Assembly (NCBI RefSeq): GCF_017639205.1
Contig: NZ_CP071139.1
Location: 3,426,001-3,490,000 of the forward strand
Reading direction: 5' to 3'
DNA from: Streptomyces nojiriensis
GTDB taxonomy: Bacteria > Actinomycetota > Actinomycetes > Streptomycetales > Streptomycetaceae
DNA: 64,000 bases
Position numbers and translations under genes: made by a program. This document shows, one piece after another, positions 9,932 through 18,707 of this stretch. The first letter of the stretch is position 1; every line of letters begins with the position of its first letter. Under the pieces are notes generated by a model that was given only the letters and a program-made list of their open reading frames with translations, ran no database searches and had not been told where the DNA came from.

Positions 9932-10252
9932 TTACTTCGCAGCCGCGGGGATACCGGTGACCTTGATCGCCGTGTACTGCTGGCGGTGACCCTGGCGACG
10001 GCGGTAGCCGGTCTTGTTCTTGTAGCGCAGGATGTCGATCTTGGCGCCCTTGTGGTGGTCCACAACCTCGGCCGTGACCTTGATGCCGGCCAGGACCCAC
10101 GGGTCGCTGGTCACGGCTTCGCCGTCGACAACGAGCAGGGTCGAGAGCTCGACCGTGTCGCCAACCTTGGCAGTGGAAATCTTGTCAACCTCAACGATGT
10201 CGCCGACAGCAACCTTGTGCTGGCGACCACCGCTGCGCACGATGGCGTACAC
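9932..10252 (-). CDS. rplU: 50S ribosomal protein L21
   Basis: L21 binds 23S rRNA early in 50S assembly. The 106-residue protein starts [13 protein letters not shown] and ends in [19 protein letters not shown], matching the family. The start is GTG at 10250-10252, because this gives the conserved N-terminus; a purine-rich GAGAGAGAGA lies just upstream. A well-formed promoter at 10437-10465 predicts a leader of about 178 nt, long enough to hold regulatory structure. It is the first gene of rplU-rpmA. Confidence 0.97.
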   Translation of the reverse strand: MYAIVRSGGRQHKVAVGDIVEVDKISTAKVGDTVELSTLLVVDGEAVTSDPWVLAGIKVTAEVVDHHKGAKIDILRYKNKTGYRRRQGHRQQYTAIKVTGIPAAAK

Positions 10253-10436
10253 GCGGATCTCTCTCTCACTCGGGACGGATGCTCCTGAAGCCAGCCGCTC
10301 AGGCAAGCCCCGCCGAGAAGACGGAACCGCACCGATCCGGATTGGACGAGCGGCCTCTCTCGCCCGACGCTTGCGCGTACGGAACGTGAGGAAGGTGCTC
10401 AGGAGCGCGGCGTTCTGCAAGACACGCCGACGGTCT

Positions 10437-10465
10437 AGGTTACGGGGCCGGTTCCGGAGGGTCAA
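10437..10465 (-). promoter_or_regulatory. Predicted vegetative promoter of rplU-rpmA
   Basis: On the minus strand TTGACC (10465-10460) and TAACCT (10442-10437) are separated by exactly 17 bp, a good match to the HrdB-type TTGACn/TAnnnT pattern. Transcription would begin near 10430, about 178 nt upstream of the rplU GTG. Confidence 0.6.
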
Positions 10466-10477
10466 ACCGGGCCCGTA

Positions 10478-10515
10478 CGGCCGTGGGCCCCACCACTCGG
10501 CGGGGCCCACGGCCG
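10478..10515 (-). terminator. Terminator of rne
   Basis: Perfect 14-bp stem (10478-10491 with 10502-10515) and 10-nt loop, about 20 bp past the rne stop and upstream of the rplU promoter. It separates the long rne message from rplU-rpmA. Confidence 0.85.
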
Positions 10516-10535
10516 CTGTGTCACTCAGCGGTGGA

Positions 10536-13500
10536 TCAGGCTTCGGTCGGAGCCGACACGGACGGCGGGGTCTGCTGCTCCGCCGCCGCGGTCTTCTTCG
10601 TCGTCCGCTTCACCGCGGTCTTCTTGGTCGTGGCCGCCTTCTTGGCCACGGTCTTCTTGGCGGCCGCCGCCTTCTTGGCCGGGGCCTTCTTCGCCGCGGT
10701 CGCCTTCTTGGCCGGGGCCTTCTTGGCGGCCTTCTTGGCCGGTGCGGCCTCCTCGGCCACCGGTGCGGCCTCCTCGGCAGGCGCCGTGGCGGCTTCCTCG
10801 GCGGCCGACGCGGCCTCGACGACCACCACGGCGGCCTCTGCCGCGCCTGCCGGGGAACCGGCGGGTGCGGTGGCCTTACGGGTGGCACGGCGACGCGGAC
10901 GGGCCGGAGCGGCCTCCACGACGGGGGCCTCCTCGACCTCGGCGACGGCGACGACCTCGGGCTCCGGCTCGACGACGGGCTCCGGCTCCGGCACGACGAC
11001 CGGTTCCGGCTCCGGGGCCACCTCGGCCGCGGGGGCCGGGGCGCCCGCCGGGGCGGTGGCCTTGCGGGTCGCGCGGCGACGCGTACGGCCCTTCGGCGCG
11101 GCCTCCTCGACCGCCTCCACGACCTCGGCGACCTCGGCGACCTCGGCGACCGGTGCGGTCTCGGCGACGAACTCGGGAGCCGGCTCCAGCACCGTCTCGG
11201 CCGGCTCGGTCACCGGCTCGTCCACGACCACGGGGGCCGGGGCCTGGACCGGAGCGGCCGCACCGCGCGGGGCGCCCGCCGGAGCGGTGGCCTTACGGGT
11301 GGCACGGCGCCGGTTGCGGCGGCTGCTGATGCCCGCGGCGGCCTCGGCCTCGGCCGGGCTGCTGTAGAGCTCCTCGTCCGCGACGAACTCCGGCTCGGGC
11401 AGGGCGCGCGGCGCGGCCGCCTCGGCAGCCACCTCCGCCTCGGACTCGAACGCCTCGGTGTCGACGGGCTCGACCGTCTCGATCTCGTGGTCGTGCTGGT
11501 CGAACTCGGTGCGGCCACCGCGGCGCTTGGAGCGCTTGCCGTTGCCACCGCCGCCGATCGCGGTCGGCTGTTCCATGTGCACGATGACACCGCGGCCGTT
11601 GCAGTGGACGCAGGTCTCGGAGAAGGACTCCAGCAGACCCTGGCCCACCCGCTTGCGGGTCATCTGGACCAGGCCCAGCGAGGTGACCTCGGCCACCTGG
11701 TGCTTCGTACGGTCGCGACCCAGGCACTCCAGCATGCGCCGCAGGACCAGGTCGCGGTTGGACTCCAGGACCATGTCGATGAAGTCGATGACGACGATGC
11801 CGCCCAGGTCGCGCAGCCGCAGCTGGCGCACGATCTCCTCGGCCGCCTCCAGGTTGTTCCTGGTGACGGTCTCTTCGAGGTTGCCGCCCTGACCGGTGAA
11901 CTTGCCGGTGTTGACGTCGATGACGATCATCGCCTCGGTCTTGTCGATCACAAGCGAGCCGCCCGAGGGCAGCCACACCTTGCGGTCGAGCGCCTTGGCG
12001 AGCTGCTCGTCGATCCGGTACGTCGCGAAGACGTCGACCTCGGAGGTCCAGCGGGACAGCCGGTCGGCCAGGTCCGGGGCCACGTGGTTCACGTAGCCGT
12101 GGATCGTCTCCCAGGCACCGTCACCACTGACGATGACCTTCGAGAAGTCCTCGTTGAAGATGTCGCGCACGACGCGGACGGTCATGTCCGGCTCGCCGTA
12201 CAGCAGGCTCGGCGAAGAGGTCGAGATCTGCTTCGACTTCTTCTGGATGTCCTCCCACTGGGCCTGCAGACGCTCGACGTCACGGCGCAGCTCGTCCTCG
12301 CTCGCACCCTCGGCGGCGGTGCGCACGATGACGCCCGCGTCCTCGGGGACGATCTTCTTGAGGATGGTCTTCAGACGCGCGCGCTCGGTGTCGGGCAGCT
12401 TGCGGCTGATACCGGTCATCGAGCCCTCGGGCACGTAGACCAGGTAGCGGCCGGGCAGCGAGACCTGGCTGGTCAGGCGGGCACCCTTGTGGCCGATCGG
12501 GTCCTTGGTGACCTGCACCAGGACCGACTGGCCGGACTTGAGGGCGGACTCGATGCGGCGCGGCCCGTTGGCCATGCCGAGCGCCTCGAAGTTGACCTCA
12601 CCGGCGTACAGGACGGCGTTGCGGCCCTTGCCGATGTCGATGAAGGCGGCCTCCATCGACGGCAGCACGTTCTGGACCTTGCCCAGGTAGACGTTGCCGA
12701 CGTACGAGGTGGCCTCTTCCTTGTTGACGTAGTGCTCGACGAGCACGTTGTCCTCGAGGACGCCGATCTGGGTGCGCTCGCCGGACTGGCGGACGACCAT
12801 GACGCGCTCGACGGCCTCACGGCGGGCCAGGAACTCGGCCTCGGTGATGATCGGAACACGGCGGCGACCCTGCTCGCGGCCCTCGCGGCGGCGCTGCTTC
12901 TTCGCCTCCAGGCGGGTCGAGCCCTTGATGGACTGGACCTCGTCGGAGGACTCGGCCTTCTCCCGCGCGGGGCGCGGCTCGCGGACCTTGACGACGGTAC
13001 GCACGCCGTCCTCGTCGCCCGCTTCGGCGGCCTCGGCCGGACCCTCGCCGCTGCGACGACGGCGACGGCGGCGACGACGGCTGGAGCTGGAGCCGAGGGC
13101 CTCGTCGGCCTCCTCGTCCTCTTCCTCCTCGGCCTCGGCGGTGTCCTGCTCGGCGGCCTCGTCCTCGGCGGACTCGTCGAGGTCGGCGGCCTCACCGCGA
13201 CGGCGGCGACGGCCACCGCGACGGCGGCGGCGCGACGGGCGCTCGCCCGACTCGTCGCCCTCTTCGAACTCGGCGGACTCCTCGTCCAGCTCGGCGGCCT
13301 CGGCCTCCGGCTCCTCCTCCGCGAGCACCTCGGGAAGGGAGACCGGGGCGGTCTCGGCGACCGGAGCGGACTCGGCGGCGCCGCGCCCACGGCGACGGCG
13401 GCGGCCGGCGGGCTGCGCGACGGGGGCCGCGGTGGCCTCGGCCTCGAACTCGTTCTCCTCTTCCTCCTCGACCTCTTCGGCCGGGGCGGCGGCACGAGCG

Positions 13501-14435
13501 GCCGCGGCGGCCATGGCAGCGGTCTCGGGGGTCTGGAACATCGGCTCCGCGAAGACCGGGGCCTGGAAGACGGCCACGGCGGGGCGCGCGGCGCGGCGGG
13601 CGCGGGCCGGGGCGGCGGGCTCGGCGCTCTCGGCGACGGGCTGCGGGGCGGCGGCCGGAGCGGCGGAGCGGGTGGCGCGGCGGCGGCCGCCGCGCTTGGG
13701 CGAGTCCACGGCGTCGGCGACGGTCACGGCGCGGGCGGCCTTGGGGGCCTCCTCCACGACGGGCGCCGGCTCGGCGGCGGGGGCCTCGGCGACGGGCGCG
13801 GCCTCGGCGGCCGGGGCGGTCACGGCGCGGGTGGCACGGCGACGGGCACGCGGCGCCGGAGCGGCCGGAGCCTCCTCCTCCACCACGGGCGCGGCCTCGA
13901 CCACGGCGGCCGGAGCCTCGACCACGGCAGCGGCAGCGGCCTCGGCGGCCGGAGCCGCGACGGCGCGGGTGGCACGACGACGGGCACGCGGCGCCGGAGC
14001 GGCCGGAGCCTCCTCCTCCACCACGGGCGCGGGAGCCTCGGCGGCGGGAGCCTCCGGGGCGGCGACGGCGCGGGTGGCGCGGCGACGGGTCCGCGGCGCG
14101 GGGGCGGCGGGCTCCTCGGCGACGGGGGCGACGGCGGCGGCCACCGGCTCGGCGGCCGGGGTCTCGACGACGACCTCGGCGGCCGGGGTCGCCGGGGCGG
14201 CCACGGCGCGGGTCGCGCGGCGGCGGGGACGAGCGGGGGCGGCGGCCGGAGCGGCCTCTTCGGCGGGGGCGGCCGGAGCGGCCTCGGTCACCGGGGCCGT
14301 CTCGGCGACGGCGCCACCGGGCGGGCCCGCGGGCCGGGAAGCGGCACGGCGGCGACGGCGCGGCGGCAGGTTGTCGCTGGGGCTGCCGCTGTCGGCGTTA
14401 CCAGCAGGGGTGGTGTCGTTTTCGTTGTTGAGCAT
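10536..14435 (-). CDS. rne: Ribonuclease E/G (RNase ES type)
   Basis: RNase E is the main single-strand endoribonuclease for mRNA decay and rRNA/tRNA processing. The protein is 1299 residues. The catalytic core lies in the middle (about 560-960): an S1-like segment [22 protein letters not shown], the DNase-I-like catalytic aspartates in [13 protein letters not shown] and IVVIDFIDM, and the zinc-link CVHC. Long disordered arms flank it. The N-terminal arm holds acidic runs and five RRRATR units; the C-terminal arm holds three [13 protein letters not shown] units and a histone-H1-like PAKKA/AAKK tail. Streptomyces RNase E is known for this arrangement with PNPase-binding arms on both sides. ATG 14435 is chosen because GGGAGAA precedes it; the frame is open 41 codons further. 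Confidence 0.95.
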   Translation of the reverse strand: MLNNENDTTPAGNADSGSPSDNLPPRRRRRAASRPAGPPGGAVAETAPVTEAAPAAPAEEAAPAAAPARPRRRATRAVAAPATPAAEVVVETPAAEPVAAAVAPVAEEPAAPAPRTRRRATRAVAAPEAPAAEAPAPVVEEEAPAAPAPRARRRATRAVAAPAAEAAAAAVVEAPAAVVEAAPVVEEEAPAAPAPRARRRATRAVTAPAAEAAPVAEAPAAEPAPVVEEAPKAARAVTVADAVDSPKRGGRRRATRSAAPAAAPQPVAESAEPAAPARARRAARPAVAVFQAPVFAEPMFQTPETAAMAAAAARAAAPAEEVEEEEENEFEAEATAAPVAQPAGRRRRRGRGAAESAPVAETAPVSLPEVLAEEEPEAEAAELDEESAEFEEGDESGERPSRRRRRGGRRRRRGEAADLDESAEDEAAEQDTAEAEEEEDEEADEALGSSSSRRRRRRRRRSGEGPAEAAEAGDEDGVRTVVKVREPRPAREKAESSDEVQSIKGSTRLEAKKQRRREGREQGRRRVPIITEAEFLARREAVERVMVVRQSGERTQIGVLEDNVLVEHYVNKEEATSYVGNVYLGKVQNVLPSMEAAFIDIGKGRNAVLYAGEVNFEALGMANGPRRIESALKSGQSVLVQVTKDPIGHKGARLTSQVSLPGRYLVYVPEGSMTGISRKLPDTERARLKTILKKIVPEDAGVIVRTAAEGASEDELRRDVERLQAQWEDIQKKSKQISTSSPSLLYGEPDMTVRVVRDIFNEDFSKVIVSGDGAWETIHGYVNHVAPDLADRLSRWTSEVDVFATYRIDEQLAKALDRKVWLPSGGSLVIDKTEAMIVIDVNTGKFTGQGGNLEETVTRNNLEAAEEIVRQLRLRDLGGIVVIDFIDMVLESNRDLVLRRMLECLGRDRTKHQVAEVTSLGLVQMTRKRVGQGLLESFSETCVHCNGRGVIVHMEQPTAIGGGGNGKRSKRRGGRTEFDQHDHEIETVEPVDTEAFESEAEVAAEAAAPRALPEPEFVADEELYSSPAEAEAAAGISSRRNRRRATRKATAPAGAPRGAAAPVQAPAPVVVDEPVTEPAETVLEPAPEFVAETAPVAEVAEVAEVVEAVEEAAPKGRTRRRATRKATAPAGAPAPAAEVAPEPEPVVVPEPEPVVEPEPEVVAVAEVEEAPVVEAAPARPRRRATRKATAPAGSPAGAAEAAVVVVEAASAAEEAATAPAEEAAPVAEEAAPAKKAAKKAPAKKATAAKKAPAKKAAAAKKTVAKKAATTKKTAVKRTTKKTAAAEQQTPPSVSAPTEA

Positions 14436-14670
14436 TGCGGGCGGTTCTCCCGTCACGCTCCCGGGCGCCGCGGCTGACTTCCGGTCCGGCACGGCTCCGC
14501 GCAATGAGCGCGGAACCGGCCTCCGGGGCGCGTTCGCCACACGGGAGCTGTAGTCCATGGCCGCCGGTTCCGTACGTATGGTCCGTACGGCCTGGCGGAA
14601 GTCTTCAGGTCAGTGCGCGGCCCGACCCAGGTGGCTCCCGAGTACCAGGGCTGCGCGACGACGGCGTTCC

Positions 14671-15564
14671 TTACGCGGCGGGACCTTCCGGCGCCTTCGC
14701 GTCGGCTGCTACGGCGGCCGTGGGTGGAGCGGCCGTGTCAGCCTCGCGGTCGGGCGCGAGCGGGTCGGTCACCGTGCCGGACTCCTCGTCGAAGAGCCCC
14801 TGCGCCAGCCTGGTCACCGCTGAGGGGACCGGCGGCGCCAGGTCGGCCACAGCTCGGAGACCGGACAGGACGTCGTCGGGTCGCACGGCAGGTGTCAGAT
14901 GCCGAACAACCAGCCGCAGTATCGCACAGGCATTGTCCAGCGGCCTATCAGCCGGGGCGGGAAGCGCTTCGAGACTGACGACCGCGCCACGGGTGTCGAA
15001 GGTCCGCATTCCGTTCTTGGTCCGGCGCTGCACCTCCACGTTCTCGGCGGCGAGGAAGACCGACACGGCCCGCTCGGCCTCGGCGAGCTCCACGCCGTCC
15101 AGGCGCAGCTCCCACACGGAGGCGGTCAGCCGGTCCGCGAGGCCCGAGGTGCGGGCCTCGACGGCGTCGATGATGTCGAGTCCGGTGGGCATCGACTCGT
15201 CGAGCAGCTCACGGAGCTTCTCGGGGTCGCGGGGCTCGGCGAGGGCGATCTCCAGGTACTCGGCCTCGCTGCCGGTACCGGTCGGGGCGGCGTTCGCGTA
15301 CGAGACGCGCGGGTGCGGGGTGAAGCCGGCCGAGTACGCCATCGGCACCTCGGCGCGGCGCAGGGCCCGCTCGAAGGCGCGCTGGAAGTCGCGGTGGCTG
15401 GTGAACCGGAGGCGGCCGCGCTTGGTGTAGCGCAGTCGGATGCGCTGCACCACCGGTGCGGGAGGCGGGCCTTCGGGCTGTCGCTTGCCCAGTGGTTCTT
15501 CTCCTTGTGCGGGGCTCCGCGGCTCGCGCGTCGCCCTGAGGTCTGTCGACCCGCTCCGGCTCAC
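14671..15564 (-). CDS. TIGR03936 / DUF2344 radical SAM-associated protein
   Basis: A 297-residue member of the family that appears as a separate partner of, or as a C-terminal fusion to, TIGR03960 radical SAM proteins. The diagnostic core starts near residue 40 with QRIRLRYTKRGRLRFTSHRDF, followed by AYSAGFTPHPRVSYA and LPTGLDI-like sequence (SMPTGLDIIDAVEAR). It carries no iron-sulfur motif. The GTG start overlaps the stop of the repeat membrane protein by four bases (GTGA), which argues for translational coupling and for the longer N-terminus, although the conserved part begins about 38 residues later. Its position directly upstream of rne suggests a role in RNA or ribosome maturation; the reaction is unknown. 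Confidence 0.85.
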   Translation of the reverse strand: MSRSGSTDLRATREPRSPAQGEEPLGKRQPEGPPPAPVVQRIRLRYTKRGRLRFTSHRDFQRAFERALRRAEVPMAYSAGFTPHPRVSYANAAPTGTGSEAEYLEIALAEPRDPEKLRELLDESMPTGLDIIDAVEARTSGLADRLTASVWELRLDGVELAEAERAVSVFLAAENVEVQRRTKNGMRTFDTRGAVVSLEALPAPADRPLDNACAILRLVVRHLTPAVRPDDVLSGLRAVADLAPPVPSAVTRLAQGLFDEESGTVTDPLAPDREADTAAPPTAAVAADAKAPEGPAA

Positions 15565-16646
15565 CCCTGCCGTCGGGGCAGGGAGATCTCGTCAGCGGGT
15601 GCCGCGTCGGCGGCTGTCGTACTACCCAGAGTACGCTCCCGTGACCTCGCCGGTTCCACGGGAGGAGTACCGAAGAGCGCGCGGCGCACTGAGGCGCGGG
15701 CCTCGCGGACCGCGGCGCGGCCGGTCCGCCAGACCTCGCGGACGGCGTGCCCGGCGGGCGTCAGCACGTGCCGGTACACCCAGGACGCGGGCCACCCGAT
15801 CAGCACCCGGCCGACCCACTTGAGCCCGCGCCACAGCGCGGCGGTGATCAGCCCGGCCACGTGCCAGGCCCAGACGAGGACCCGTCCGACCGGAGCGAGC
15901 ACGTACCGGTACAGGGCGACGGCCAGCCACCCGAGGCCGACCCCGACGGGCCGCAGCAGATACCGGTACCCCGCGACCACCAGCCACACGAAGCCCTGCC
16001 CGACGGGCCGCAGCACGTACCGGTACACGGCGACCACCAGCCATACGAGACCCAGGCCGACGGGCCGCAGCACGTACCGGTGGACCACCGCGGCCAGCCA
16101 GGCGATCCCGCGGCCTACGGGCGCGAGCACGTAGCGCCACAGCCCGACCCACGGCCAGACGAACAGCGCCATGCCGAGGGCCCATCCGATCCAGCCGACG
16201 CCCTTGGCGAGGGGCGCCAGCAGGTAGCGCATGCCGCCCCGGCCCAGCCAGGCGAGCGCCTCGCCGAGCGGACGCAGCACGTACGCGCCCAGGAACCGCC
16301 CGGCCGGAGCGAGCAGGTGGTCGTACGCACCGCGGCACAGCCACGCCAGTCCCTGGCCGACCGGGGTGAGGACGTACCGCCAGAGCCCGACCCACGGCCA
16401 GACGAAGACCAGCTTGAACAGGACGGTCAGCAACCACCCGAGCCCGCGGAACAACGGCTCGAGGACATGGACGTACAGCGGCCCGAGGACGTGCCGGTGC
16501 GCGGCCCGGCACCCGGCGACCAGCAGTTCCCAGACCACTCGTACGGGCAGTACGACAAGTACGGCGACGATCTTGACGGGGACCCTGATGACGCCCACCA
16601 GGCACCCGTCGCCGCCGCCGGCCGGAGGTCGCTTGTCCGTTTCCAT
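15561..16646 (-). CDS. Membrane-associated protein made of 19-residue RYVLxPVGxGxxWL repeats
   Basis: I do not recognise a characterised family. The 361-residue protein has a short cytosolic N-terminus, a hydrophobic segment (about 18-48), then about a dozen units of the form (R/H)Y(V/L)LxPxGxxxxWL. At least five consecutive units (about residues 170-265) are in strict 19-residue register, and a longer module FVWPWVGLWRYVL occurs twice, 81 residues apart. A basic, Ala/Arg-rich C-terminal tail follows. The segments are rich in Trp and Tyr with a Pro-Gly turn in each unit, which suggests re-entrant or interfacial helices rather than ordinary transmembrane spans. ATG 16646 is chosen because a TTG further upstream lies within a hairpin. 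The stop overlaps the TIGR03936-type gene by 4 bp, so the two are coupled. Function is unknown. Confidence 0.8.
   Translation of the reverse strand: METDKRPPAGGGDGCLVGVIRVPVKIVAVLVVLPVRVVWELLVAGCRAAHRHVLGPLYVHVLEPLFRGLGWLLTVLFKLVFVWPWVGLWRYVLTPVGQGLAWLCRGAYDHLLAPAGRFLGAYVLRPLGEALAWLGRGGMRYLLAPLAKGVGWIGWALGMALFVWPWVGLWRYVLAPVGRGIAWLAAVVHRYVLRPVGLGLVWLVVAVYRYVLRPVGQGFVWLVVAGYRYLLRPVGVGLGWLAVALYRYVLAPVGRVLVWAWHVAGLITAALWRGLKWVGRVLIGWPASWVYRHVLTPAGHAVREVWRTGRAAVREARASVRRALFGTPPVEPARSRERTLGSTTAADAAPADEISLPRRQG
15852..16139 (-). repeat. 57-bp (19-codon) in-frame tandem repeat array
   Basis: Five imperfect units in exact 57-bp phase within the membrane-repeat gene; for example, the plus-strand string CAGCACGTAC recurs at 16011 and 16068. 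Looser copies continue on both sides, so the repeated region spans about 15747-16502. Confidence 0.8.
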
Positions 16647-16665
16647 GCAGTCAAGGACACGACGA

Positions 16666-16694
16666 AGGCCCCCACCCGTTGCGGGCGGGGGCCT
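16666..16694 (-). terminator. Hairpin between TIGR03960-type gene and repeat gene
   Basis: A 13-bp stem with one A.C mismatch and a 3-nt loop lies 16-44 bp past the TIGR03960 stop and just upstream of the repeat-protein ATG. It is a terminator or an intercistronic processing/stability hairpin. Confidence 0.65.
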
Positions 16695-16709
16695 CTCGTG
16701 ACCCAAGGG

Positions 16710-18632
16710 TTACTTCACGACGGACAACGGCAGCAGCTTCTTGCCGGTGGGTCCGATCTGGATGTGTGTGTCGAGCTGAGGACAAACGCCGCAGTCGAAG
16801 CACGGGGTCCAGCGGCAGTCGTCGACCTCGGTCTCGTCGAGGGCGTCCTGCCAGTCCTCCCAGAGCCAGTCCTTGTCGAGACCGGAGTCCAGGTGGTCCC
16901 AGGGCAGGACCTCCTCGTAGGTGCGCTCGCGGGTCGTGTACCAGGCCACGTCCACGCCGTAGGCGGGCAGGGTCTTCTCGGCCGCCTCCATCCAGCGGTC
17001 GTAGCTGAAGTGCTCGCGCCAGCCGTCGAAGCGGCCGCCCGACTCGTACACGGCGCGGATCACGTCACCGATGCGGCGGTCACCGCGCGAGAGGAGGCCC
17101 TCGACGATGCCCGGCTTGCCGTCGTGGTAGCGGAAGCCGATGGAGCGGCCGTACTTCTTGTCGCCGCGGATCTTGTCGCGGAGCTTGCCCAGGCGGGCGT
17201 CCGTCTCCTCGGCGGACAGCTGCGGCGCCCACTGGAACGGGGTGTGCGGCTTGGGCACGAACCCACCGATGGACACCGTGCAGCGGATGTCGTTCTGGCC
17301 GGAGACCTCGCGCCCCTTGGCGATGACGTTGACCGCCATGTCGCCGATCTGGAGCACGTCCTCGTCGGTCTCGGTGGGCAGGCCGCACATGAAGTACAGC
17401 TTCACCTGGCGCCAGCCGTTGCCGTACGCGGTGGCGACGGTCCGGATCAGGTCCTCTTCCGAGACCATCTTGTTGATGACCTTGCGCATGCGCTCGGAGC
17501 CGCCCTCGGGGGCGAAGGTCAGGCCGGAGCGGCGACCGTTGCGGGTCAGCTCGTTGGCCAGGTCCACGTTGAACGCGTCCACGCGGGTCGACGGCAGGGA
17601 CAGGCCCACCTTGTCGTCCGTGTAGCGGTCGGCGAGGCCCTTGGCGATGTCGGCGATCTCCGTGTGGTCCGCGGAGGACAGGGAGAGGAGGCCGACCTCC
17701 TCGAAGCCGGTGGCCTTCAGACCCTTCTCCACCATCTCGCCGATGCCGGTGATGCTTCGCTCCCGCACGGGGCGCGTGATCATGCCGGCCTGGCAGAAAC
17801 GGCAGCCGCGGGTGCAGCCGCGGAAGATCTCCACGGACATGCGCTCGTGGACGGTCTCGGCGAGCGGGACCAGGGGCTGCTTGGGGTAGGGCCACTCGTC
17901 GAGGTCCATGACCGTGTGCTTGGACACGCGCCACGGCACGCCGGAGCGGTTGGGCACGACACGGCCGATGCGGCCGTCCGGCAGGTACTCGACGTCGTAG
18001 AAGCCGGGGACGTAGACGTTGCCGGTCTTGGCGAGGCGCAGGAGGACCTCTTCGCGCCCGCCCGGCCGCCCCTCGGCCTTCCAGGTGCGGATGATCTCGG
18101 TCATGTCGAGGACGGCCTGCTCGCCGTCGCCGATGACCGCGCAGTCGATGAACTCCGCGATCGGCTCGGGGTTGAAGGCCGCGTGGCCGCCCGCGAGGAC
18201 GATCGGGTGGTCGACGGTACGGTTGCGGGCCTCCAGCGGGATGCCGGCGAGGTCCAGGGCCGTGAGCATGTTGGTGTAGCCCAGCTCCGTGGAGAAGGAC
18301 AGGCCGAACACGTCGAAGGCGGAGACCGGGCGGTGGCTGTCCACGGTGAACTGCGGCACCTTGTGCTCGCGCATCAGTTCTTCGAGGTCGGGCCACACGC
18401 TGTAGGTGCGCTCGGCGAGGACGCCCTCGCGCTCGTTGAGCACCTCGTACAGGATCATGACGCCCTGGTTGGGCAGCCCGACTTCGTACGCGTCCGGGTA
18501 CATGAGGGCCCAGCGGACGTCACAGCTCTCCCACTCCTTGACCGTGGAGTTGAGTTCACCGCCGACGTACTGGATGGGCTTCTGCACGTGCGGAAGCAGG
18601 GCCTCAAGCTGAGGGAAGACCGACTCGGTCAT
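16710..18632 (-). CDS. TIGR03960 family B12-binding-type radical SAM protein
   Basis: A 640-residue radical SAM enzyme of the TIGR03960 type. The N-terminal region (about 30-230) resembles a cobalamin-binding-like domain (VRWALMYPDAYEVGLPNQG, VLAGGHAAFNPEP). The radical SAM core carries the cluster motif Cys273-x3-Cys277-x2-Cys280 in GCTRGCRFCQAG, then EEVGLLSLSSADH and TFAPEGGSERMR. A Cys-containing tail (CRWTPCFDCGVCP) could bind a second metal site. ATG 18632 follows GAAAG at a good spacing; a GTG one codon upstream is the alternative. It partners with the TIGR03936-type gene two genes downstream. The family sits near rne/rplU in many Gram-positives, so RNA modification is a guess; the substrate is unknown. 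Confidence 0.9.
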   Translation of the reverse strand: MTESVFPQLEALLPHVQKPIQYVGGELNSTVKEWESCDVRWALMYPDAYEVGLPNQGVMILYEVLNEREGVLAERTYSVWPDLEELMREHKVPQFTVDSHRPVSAFDVFGLSFSTELGYTNMLTALDLAGIPLEARNRTVDHPIVLAGGHAAFNPEPIAEFIDCAVIGDGEQAVLDMTEIIRTWKAEGRPGGREEVLLRLAKTGNVYVPGFYDVEYLPDGRIGRVVPNRSGVPWRVSKHTVMDLDEWPYPKQPLVPLAETVHERMSVEIFRGCTRGCRFCQAGMITRPVRERSITGIGEMVEKGLKATGFEEVGLLSLSSADHTEIADIAKGLADRYTDDKVGLSLPSTRVDAFNVDLANELTRNGRRSGLTFAPEGGSERMRKVINKMVSEEDLIRTVATAYGNGWRQVKLYFMCGLPTETDEDVLQIGDMAVNVIAKGREVSGQNDIRCTVSIGGFVPKPHTPFQWAPQLSAEETDARLGKLRDKIRGDKKYGRSIGFRYHDGKPGIVEGLLSRGDRRIGDVIRAVYESGGRFDGWREHFSYDRWMEAAEKTLPAYGVDVAWYTTRERTYEEVLPWDHLDSGLDKDWLWEDWQDALDETEVDDCRWTPCFDCGVCPQLDTHIQIGPTGKKLLPLSVVK

Positions 18633-18707
18633 CACGCGACTTTCGTGAAGCGGGCAGGGGGCAGCTATCTAGCGTACCCCGAGGCTCGGCCGCCCCCACC
18701 CACATGA

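Noticed and set aside
10032-14477. Plus-strand open frame of 1481 codons antisense to rne
   Set aside because: Gly/Leu/Arg-rich low-complexity translation that mirrors the codon bias of rne; no domain and no ribosome binding site.
16644-16706. TTG start at 16706 for the repeat membrane protein
   Set aside because: Its codons run through the hairpin at 16666-16694 and no Shine-Dalgarno precedes it; ATG 16646 is preferred.
15747-18707. Plus-strand open frame of 986 codons antisense to the radical SAM and repeat genes
   Set aside because: Spans two unrelated real genes on the other strand, has no recognisable motif, and is explained by high third-position GC.
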